Assembly (NCBI GenBank): GCA_014360395.1
Contig: JACIXM010000178.1
Location: 1-11,487 of the forward strand
Reading direction: 5' to 3'
From: Actinotalea sp.
GTDB lineage: Bacteria > Actinomycetota > Actinomycetes > Actinomycetales > Cellulomonadaceae
DNA length: 11,487 nt
Part shown: piece by piece, positions 7,193 to 11,487 of the stretch
How positions within the stretch are numbered: the stretch's first letter is position 1
Layout: every line of letters starts with the position of its first letter
Notes under the pieces: model-generated
The model's database searches: none
Seen by the model: only the letters and a program-made list of their open reading frames with translations
Told to the model about the DNA's origin: nothing
Program-made: the position numbers and the translations under genes

Positions 7193-8137
7193 TCACAGCC
7201 GCTCGACCCGGTCCGCCTGCGGCCCGCGGTCGCTCTGTCGCACCTGGTAGCGGACCCGGTCGCCCTCCTGCAGCACCTCGCCACCCCGGAGGACCGACAC
7301 GTGAACGAAGAGGTCCGCGCCACCCGCGTCCGGGGTGATGAAGCCGAAGCCCCGGTCCGCGTCGTAGCGGGCGACCACGCCCTCACCGCCGCGCGCGGGG
7401 GCGCCGGTGGCCTTCTGATGCCCTGCCCGACCGCGGGGGCTCGAGGCAGCAGCGACACCCCGAGGTGCCGCGGTGCGCGCGAGGCGGACGTCGCGCGCCT
7501 GCGGGCCCCGGTCGCCCGCGGCGACGTCGTAGGTCACCCGGTCCCCCTCGTGCAGCTCGGTGAGCCCGCCGGCCAGGGCGCGGACGTGGACGAAGACGTC
7601 CTCGCCGCCCGAGTCGGGAGCGACGAACCCGAAGCCCTTGTCCGGGTCGTACCAGGACACGGTGCCGTCCGCGCCGTCGGCCGCCGCCACCTGCGGGGCG
7701 GCCTGGGTGCCCAGGGGCAGCAGGTGGTCCGCCTGCGGACCCTTCTCCCCGTCGACGACGAGGAACGCCACCCGCTGCCCCTCCGTGATCACGCCACCGG
7801 TCACGATGGCCGAGCTGTGCACGAAGATCTCCGCACCGCCCCCGTCGGGCGAGATGAAGCCGTATCCCTTCGCCGGCTCGTACCAGGCGACGGTGCCGAG
7901 CACGCCCAGGGGCGCGTCGGCGGCCAGGTCGCCCGTCACCCTGACACGGCGCGCCTGCGGGCCGCGGTCCCCCTCGCCCACCTCGAACTCGACCACCTGC
8001 CCCTCACGGAGGAGCTTCACGGCATCCCCGCTGAGGATCTCGGACGCGTGCACGAACAGGTCCTCCGACTCGTCCGCGAGGGCGATGAAGCCGAACCCCC
8101 GCTCGGCGTCGAACCAACGGACAGTTCCTTCGGGCAC
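7193..8137 (-). CDS. Protein with four tandem cold-shock domains
   Basis: The 314-aa product consists of four cold-shock (OB-fold) domains, at about residues 1-68, 79-142, 156-221 and 252-314. Each has RNP1-like R/K-G-F/Y-G-F-I/V (13-18, 90-95, 167-172, 262-267), RNP2-like [LIV]-F-V-H (27-30, 104-107, 181-184, 276-279) and a closing D/E-R/K-G-P-Q-A (57-62, 131-136, 209-214, 303-308). The domains repeat every 77, 77 and 95 residues. Domain 4 has R257 where the others have the base-stacking tryptophan (W8, W85, W162). The 30-residue linker before it is rich in Ala, Gly, Pro and basic residues. Single-domain bacterial Csp proteins have about 67 aa. GTG at 8137 is chosen: GAGGAG sits five bases upstream and MPEGTVRWF is the canonical Csp N terminus. 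Binding of single-stranded RNA or DNA is expected from the family; the cellular role is unknown. The 223 bases upstream (8138-8360) hold no gene and may contain promoter and leader. Confidence 0.9.
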   Translation of the reverse strand: MPEGTVRWFDAERGFGFIALADESEDLFVHASEILSGDAVKLLREGQVVEFEVGEGDRGPQARRVRVTGDLAADAPLGVLGTVAWYEPAKGYGFISPDGGGAEIFVHSSAIVTGGVITEGQRVAFLVVDGEKGPQADHLLPLGTQAAPQVAAADGADGTVSWYDPDKGFGFVAPDSGGEDVFVHVRALAGGLTELHEGDRVTYDVAAGDRGPQARDVRLARTAAPRGVAAASSPRGRAGHQKATGAPARGGEGVVARYDADRGFGFITPDAGGADLFVHVSVLRGGEVLQEGDRVRYQVRQSDRGPQADRVERL

Positions 8138-8142
8138 AGCAG

Positions 8143-8148
8143 CTCCTC
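8143..8148 (-). promoter_or_regulatory. Ribosome binding site of the four-domain cold-shock gene
   Basis: GAGGAG on the minus strand, five bases before the GTG at 8137. An alternative in-frame ATG at 8158 would place this site inside the coding region, which argues for the GTG start. Confidence 0.7.
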
Positions 8149-8360
8149 GTCCAGGCATCGGTCGGTCACCCCCAGTGTCCCGGACGGCACGGCGGACGAG
8201 CGCCGGTGGGGCGACACGACCTGGCCCGCAGAGCACTCGCCCATCGCAGCGGGGTGAGCCGCGCGCGTCGGCGAACCCGGCAGCTCCCGCCCACGTCGGC
8301 GGTTCTCCCTGCCGAGGTCGCGCGACGGTGCCGGTCTCGGCGAGCGGAGCGGGCCGTCGG

Positions 8361-9053
8361 TCAGTCCCGCTGCGCGTGGAGCCCGTCGAGGGCCAGCTCC
8401 ACGACCGCGTGCACGATCTCGTCGTCTCGTGACCCGTGACCGACGTCCGTCCCGTCGGTCGCTCCCGGCGGCGCGGGGCGGTACCACTCGACCACCGAGT
8501 TGACCATGCCGAACAGCAGCCGCGTCACCAGGCGCGGGTCGACGTCGGACCGGATCTCCCCGGCCGCCATGGCGTCCTGCACGAACGCGGCGAGCCGCGC
8601 GTCGAACGACCGACGCCGCTCGAGCGCCTCCCGCTCCACCTCAGTGTTCCCGCGCAGCCGCAGCAGCAGCGTCACGTACGGCAGCTCGGCCAGGAGCACC
8701 CCGGTGGTCCGGCGCAGGACCCGCTCCAGCCGGTGCACGGCGCTGTCCTCCTGGCGCGCCTCCTGCGCGAACACGCCGTCCAGTGCGTCGAGGGCCCGGT
8801 TCACGGCCAGGCGCAGCAGCTGCTCCTTGCCGCTGACGTGGTGGTAGAGCGAGGACTTCGTCAGACCGCTCGCCCGCGCGAGGTCCTCCATGCTCGCCGC
8901 GTCGTAGCCGCGCTCGAGGAACACCTGGGCGACGACGGCGACGAGGTCGTCCTGGGTGTACCGCGCCGGGCGACCACGGCGCCCCCCACGGGCAGCGCTC
9001 CGGGGCGACGACGTCTCCGGCGTCTCCCGTGGCGGTTCCGCTGCAATTGACAC
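8361..9053 (-). CDS. TetR-family transcriptional repressor, probable paa regulator (PaaR-like)
   Basis: The 230-aa product is a TetR-family regulator: an N-terminal DNA-binding domain and a larger all-helical C-terminal domain that binds a ligand and dimerises. A basic, probably disordered lead of about 30 residues ending RRGRPARYT precedes helix 1. The helix-turn-helix lies at about residues 54-76 ([23 protein letters not shown]), a close match to the family pattern. It diverges from paaA across a short intergenic region containing an inverted repeat suited to a TetR dimer. TetR-type PaaR represses paa genes in Corynebacterium, with phenylacetyl-CoA as the likely effector, so the same job is inferred here. 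The GTG start at 9053 has only a weak AGGG before it, and it overlaps the -35 box of the predicted paaA promoter. No better in-frame start precedes the conserved domain. Confidence 0.88.
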   Translation of the reverse strand: MSIAAEPPRETPETSSPRSAARGGRRGRPARYTQDDLVAVVAQVFLERGYDAASMEDLARASGLTKSSLYHHVSGKEQLLRLAVNRALDALDGVFAQEARQEDSAVHRLERVLRRTTGVLLAELPYVTLLLRLRGNTEVEREALERRRSFDARLAAFVQDAMAAGEIRSDVDPRLVTRLLFGMVNSVVEWYRPAPPGATDGTDVGHGSRDDEIVHAVVELALDGLHAQRD

Positions 9054-9075
9054 GGCCCTAGTCTGCCCGAAGAAT
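9047..9075 (+). promoter_or_regulatory. Predicted promoter of the paaABCD operon
   Basis: A perfect TTGACA (9047-9052), a 17-bp spacer and AAGAAT (9070-9075, 4 of 6 to consensus) face paaA. The expected start of transcription, around 9082, falls inside the inverted repeat at 9081-9096, the arrangement expected for simple repression. This is the only AT-richer patch in the area. The call rests on pattern only. Confidence 0.5.
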
Positions 9076-9099
9076 CAATACCGAACGTTCGTTCGGCAA
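9071..9099 (-). promoter_or_regulatory. Possible promoter of tetR (autoregulated)
   Basis: On the minus strand TTGCCG (9099-9094), a 17-bp spacer and GATTCT (9076-9071, 3 of 6 to consensus) face tetR. The spacer covers most of the inverted repeat at 9081-9096, so the repressor could also switch off its own gene. The hexamers are weaker than those facing paaA. Confidence 0.3.
9081..9096. promoter_or_regulatory. Probable TetR/PaaR operator
   Basis: CCGAACG (9081-9087) and CGTTCGG (9090-9096) are exact inverted copies separated by TT. A perfect 10-bp palindrome, CGAACGTTCG (9083-9092), is nested within. Length and symmetry fit a TetR dimer. It lies between tetR and paaA, just after the predicted -10 of paaA. 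Confidence 0.65.
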
Positions 9100-9136
9100 A
9101 GTCCGGGTGGCGACGCTGCCGCCCGGCGGAGGACGC

Positions 9137-9142
9137 GGAGGT
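9137..9142 (+). promoter_or_regulatory. Ribosome binding site of paaA
   Basis: GGAGGT lies three bases before the GTG at 9146, slightly close but strong. No comparable site precedes the alternative GTG at 9107. Confidence 0.6.
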
Positions 9143-9145
9143 CCT

Positions 9146-10120
9146 GTGCAGGTCGACGACACCCCCACCCAGGAGCGGCTGCAGGCGCGCTTCGACCGGA
9201 TGGTCGCGGACGAGGTCCGCATCGAGCCGCGCGACTGGATGCCGGAGGGTTACCGGCGGACGCTGATCCGCCAGATCGCCCAGCACGCGCACTCGGAGAT
9301 CATCGGGATGCAGCCGGAGGGCAACTGGATCACCCGCGCGCCGAGCCTGCGCCGCAAGGCGATCCTCATGGCCAAGGTCCAGGACGAGGCCGGGCACGGC
9401 CTGTACCTCTACTCCGCCGCCGAGACGCTCGGCGTCGACCGCGAGGAGCTGCTCGACCTGCTGCACTCCGGCAAGCAGAAGTACTCCTCGATCTTCAACT
9501 ACCCCACGCTCACCTGGGCGGACATGGGGGCGATCGGCTGGCTCGTCGACGGCGCCGCGATCATGAACCAGGTCCCGCTGTGCCGCTGCTCCTACGGCCC
9601 GTACGGCCGCGCGATGGTGCGCATCTGCAAGGAGGAGTCCTTCCACCAGCGCCAGGGCTTCGAGATCCTGCACACGCTCTCCCACGGCACGCCGGCGCAG
9701 AAGGCGATGGCGCAGGACGCCGTCGACCGGTTCTGGTGGCCGTCGCTGATGATGTTCGGCCCGCCGGACAGCGCCTCCACGCACTCCGAGAGGTCGATGG
9801 CCTGGGGCATCAAGCGGTTCAGCAACGACGAGCTGCGCCAGCGGTTCGTCGACATGACCGTCCCGCAGGCCGAGGCGCTCGGCCTGACCCTGCCCGACCC
9901 GGACCTGCGCTGGGACGAGGAGTCCGGCCACTACGCCTTCGGCGAGATCGACTGGTCGGAGCTGGACCGGGTCATCCGCGGTGACGGCCCGTGCAACGCC
10001 CAGCGGATCGAGCGCCGCCGGACCGCCCACGAGGAGGGCGCCTGGGTGCGCGAGTCCGCCGCGGCCTACGCGCGCAAGCACGCCGCGACGTCGTCGGCGG
10101 CCGGGGAGACCGCGGCATGA
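9146..10120 (+). CDS. paaA: Ring-1,2-phenylacetyl-CoA epoxidase subunit PaaA
   Basis: PaaA is the catalytic ferritin-like subunit of the multicomponent monooxygenase that epoxidises the aromatic ring of phenylacetyl-CoA. From the GTG at 9146 it has 324 aa, close to the E. coli protein (309). The segment from [12 protein letters not shown] through [24 protein letters not shown] is near identical to PaaA proteins in general. Candidate diiron ligands are E51 (HSEIIG), E81 and H84 (DEAGH), and E164 and H167 (EESFH), the expected E-x-x-H pairs. The start is supported by GGAGGT just upstream; an in-frame GTG at 9107 would add 13 residues but lacks a ribosome binding site. It is the first gene of the right operon, diverges from tetR and overlaps paaB by 4 bp. 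Confidence 0.97.
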   Translation: MQVDDTPTQERLQARFDRMVADEVRIEPRDWMPEGYRRTLIRQIAQHAHSEIIGMQPEGNWITRAPSLRRKAILMAKVQDEAGHGLYLYSAAETLGVDREELLDLLHSGKQKYSSIFNYPTLTWADMGAIGWLVDGAAIMNQVPLCRCSYGPYGRAMVRICKEESFHQRQGFEILHTLSHGTPAQKAMAQDAVDRFWWPSLMMFGPPDSASTHSERSMAWGIKRFSNDELRQRFVDMTVPQAEALGLTLPDPDLRWDEESGHYAFGEIDWSELDRVIRGDGPCNAQRIERRRTAHEEGAWVRESAAAYARKHAATSSAAGETAA

Positions 10121-10425
10121 GCGCACCAGCCGCGCCCCGGACCCCGCACGGCTGGCCGCTGTGGGAGGTGTTCGTGCGCGCCCGGCGCGGCCTGTCCCAC
10201 CAGCACGTCGGCAGCCTGCACGCGCCGGACGGCGAGATGGCGCTGCGCAACGCCCGCGACGTGTACACCCGCCGCGGCGAGGGCGTGTCCCTGTGGGTCG
10301 TCCCGTCGTCGGCGATCCTCGCCTCCAGCCCGGACGAGCAGGACCCGTTCTTCGACCCCGCGCTGGACAAGGCCTACCGGCACCCCACCTTCTACGAGGT
10401 GCCCGAGGGGGTCGAGCACCTGTGA
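10117..10425 (+). CDS. paaB: Phenylacetyl-CoA epoxidase subunit PaaB
   Basis: The 102-aa product matches PaaB, the small structural subunit of the epoxidase, which is usually about 95 aa. Recognisable blocks are [26 protein letters not shown] (residues 13-38), [14 protein letters not shown] and the C-terminal [14 protein letters not shown]. PaaB is thought to bridge PaaAC units into the larger complex; it has no catalytic residues. The ATG at 10117 overlaps the paaA stop (ATGA), and the TGA overlaps the GTG of paaC, so dosage is probably coupled. Confidence 0.96.
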   Translation: MSAPAAPRTPHGWPLWEVFVRARRGLSHQHVGSLHAPDGEMALRNARDVYTRRGEGVSLWVVPSSAILASSPDEQDPFFDPALDKAYRHPTFYEVPEGVEHL

Positions 10426-11210
10426 GCACCCCCGCAGCCGCTCCGCGCGAGGCACCGACGCCGACGACGCCGCCGCTGGTCGCCTACCTCCTCGGCCTCG
10501 GCGACGACGCGTTGATCCTCGCCCAGCGCCTGGGCGAGTGGATCACCCGCGCCCCGCAGATCGAGGAGGACATCGCGCTCGGCAACATCGCCCTGGACCT
10601 GCTCGGCCAGGCGCGCGTGCTGCTGACCCGCGCCGGAGAGGTCGAGGGCGCCGGCCGCGACGAGGACGCCCTGGCCTACCTGCGCGACGAGCGCGAGTTC
10701 CGCAACGTCTGCCTGGTGGAGATCCCCAACGGCGACTTCGCCGTGACGATGGCGCGCCAGCTCGTCTTCTCGGCCTACCAGTACGAGCTCTGGACGGCCC
10801 TGCGTCACAGCGGCGAGCCGGTCCTCGCGGACCTCGCCGCGAAGGCGCTCAAGGAGGTCGCCTACCACCGCGACCACGCGACCCAGTGGGTCCTGCGCCT
10901 CGGCGACGGCACCGACGAGGGGCACCGGCGGATGCAGGCGGGCCTGGACCGCGTCTGGCCCTACGTCGACGAGCTCTTCACGCCCGACGACGCCGCGGCG
11001 CAGCTCCCGGGCGAGGCCGCGGACCCGGCGGCGCTGCGTGCGCGCTGGACCGCGTACGTCGAGGACGTCATCGCCCGTGCGACCCTGACCGTCCCCACCC
11101 CGACCTGGCACTCCCGCGGGGGCCGCGCGGGCCTGCACACCGAGCACCTGGGTCACCTCCTGCCCCAGATGCAGCACCTGCACCGCGCGCACCCGGGGGC
11201 CCGGTGGTGA
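10422..11210 (+). CDS. paaC: Phenylacetyl-CoA epoxidase subunit PaaC
   Basis: The 262-aa product is PaaC, the non-catalytic ferritin-like partner of PaaA; E. coli PaaC has 248 aa. The signature regions are LVAYLLGLGDDALILAQRLG then EWITRAPQIEEDIALGNIALD, followed by VEIPNGDFAVTMARQLVFSAYQ, AYHRDHATQWVLRLGDGT and the C-terminal GRAGLHTEHLGHLLPQMQ. The first 17 or so residues are a Pro/Ala/Thr-rich lead with no conserved content. The GTG start at 10422 overlaps the paaB stop by 4 bp, and the stop overlaps paaD in the same way. Confidence 0.96.
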   Translation: MSTPAAAPREAPTPTTPPLVAYLLGLGDDALILAQRLGEWITRAPQIEEDIALGNIALDLLGQARVLLTRAGEVEGAGRDEDALAYLRDEREFRNVCLVEIPNGDFAVTMARQLVFSAYQYELWTALRHSGEPVLADLAAKALKEVAYHRDHATQWVLRLGDGTDEGHRRMQAGLDRVWPYVDELFTPDDAAAQLPGEAADPAALRARWTAYVEDVIARATLTVPTPTWHSRGGRAGLHTEHLGHLLPQMQHLHRAHPGARW

Positions 11211-11487
11211 CCGCCACGCGCCGGTCCGACACCGACGTCGCGCGGCTGCGAGGGGTGGCCGGCGCGGTGCCCGACCCGGAGATCCCCGTGCTCACCCTCG
11301 ACGACCTCGGCATCGTGCGCGGTCTCGAGGTCGCCGACGACGGCACGGTCGAGGTGCGCCTGACCCCCACCTACACCGGATGCCCCGCGACCGAGGTCAT
11401 CGCCGCCGACGTCGAGCGGGCCGTGCGGGAGGCGGGCGCCCGCGACGTCGTCGTCCGCACCGTGCTCGCCCTGGCCTGGACGACGGA
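11207..11487 (+). CDS. paaD: PaaD, epoxidase maturation factor (partial, runs off the window)
   Basis: A GTG at 11207 overlaps the paaC stop and opens a frame that continues to the window edge with no stop, giving 93 codons of a protein normally about 165 aa. The reading shows PDPEIPVLTLDDLGIVRGL at about residues 22-40, then TPTYTGCPATEVI, and AWTTD at the edge. This is the MIP18/DUF59 domain of PaaD, related to iron-sulfur assembly factors, with the cysteine of TGCPA as the conserved residue. PaaD is needed for maturation of the epoxidase system, probably its iron or iron-sulfur centres. The expected C-terminal zinc-type cysteines would lie outside the window. paaE (the reductase) probably follows. 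Confidence 0.93.
   Translation, partial: MTATRRSDTDVARLRGVAGAVPDPEIPVLTLDDLGIVRGLEVADDGTVEVRLTPTYTGCPATEVIAADVERAVREAGARDVVVRTVLALAWTT

Noticed and set aside
7193..8137. Tandem DNA repeats in this region as a CRISPR array or satellite.
   Set aside because: The repeated unit of about 231 bp is diverged and keeps a reading frame; it is the DNA imprint of four protein domains, not short identical repeats with spacers.
8135..8158. ATG at 8158 as the start of the four-domain cold-shock protein.
   Set aside because: It would place GAGGAG inside the gene and add seven unconserved residues. The GTG at 8137 has the ribosome binding site and the canonical Csp N terminus.
7034..8257. A 407-codon plus-strand open frame opposite the cold-shock-domain gene.
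   Set aside because: The opposite frame encodes four clear cold-shock domains. The plus-strand repeats in this frame are just the mirror of that repeat structure.
8138..8360. A gene or non-coding RNA in the gap between tetR and the cold-shock gene.
   Set aside because: I found no frame with a ribosome binding site and no strong hairpin or recognisable promoter hexamers. It is left as probable promoter and leader sequence.
9107..9145. GTG at 9107 as the paaA start, adding 13 residues.
   Set aside because: There is no ribosome binding site before it, and the extra residues are a Gly/Pro-rich stretch not expected in PaaA. GGAGGT precedes the GTG at 9146.

Overview
The window is high-GC DNA of actinobacterial type. 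Third codon positions are almost all G or C, GTG starts are common, and most neighbouring stops and starts overlap. The gene content fits a member of the Micrococcales such as a Cellulomonas relative, but that placement is inference. The theme is phenylacetate (paa) catabolism, together with a 2-oxoacid dehydrogenase, a secreted protein of unknown role and an unusual RNA-binding-type protein.

Left arm (7-6627, plus strand): six genes form one tightly packed unit. E1-alpha, E1-beta and E2 of a 2-oxoacid dehydrogenase complex are followed by paaH-type 3-hydroxyacyl-CoA dehydrogenase, paaI-type hotdog thioesterase and paaJ/pcaF-type 3-oxoadipyl-CoA thiolase. Every junction overlaps, four by 4 bp and one by 11 bp, so translational coupling is likely. 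The promoter lies left of the window. A perfect GC-rich hairpin closes the unit and faces a convergent gene.

Middle (6708-9053, minus strand): a 101-aa secreted protein of unknown function; a 314-aa protein built from four tandem cold-shock domains, where ordinary bacterial cold-shock proteins have one; and a TetR-family repressor, probably the paa regulator.

Right arm (9146 to the window end, plus strand): paaA, paaB, paaC and the start of paaD, subunits and maturation factor of the ring-1,2-phenylacetyl-CoA epoxidase. This operon diverges from tetR. The shared intergenic region holds a consensus-like -35/-10 pair followed directly by a 16-bp inverted repeat, a good repressor operator.

How it fits together: PaaABC(E) epoxidises phenylacetyl-CoA, and after ring opening and beta-oxidation PaaH and PaaJ finish to acetyl-CoA and succinyl-CoA, with PaaI as a CoA-releasing safety valve. 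The dehydrogenase could supply acyl-CoA from 2-oxoacids, possibly phenylacetyl-CoA from phenylpyruvate, but its substrate cannot be read from the sequence. Missing from the window are E3, paaE, paaG, paaZ and paaK. I see no tRNA, rRNA, CRISPR array, transposase or attachment site.
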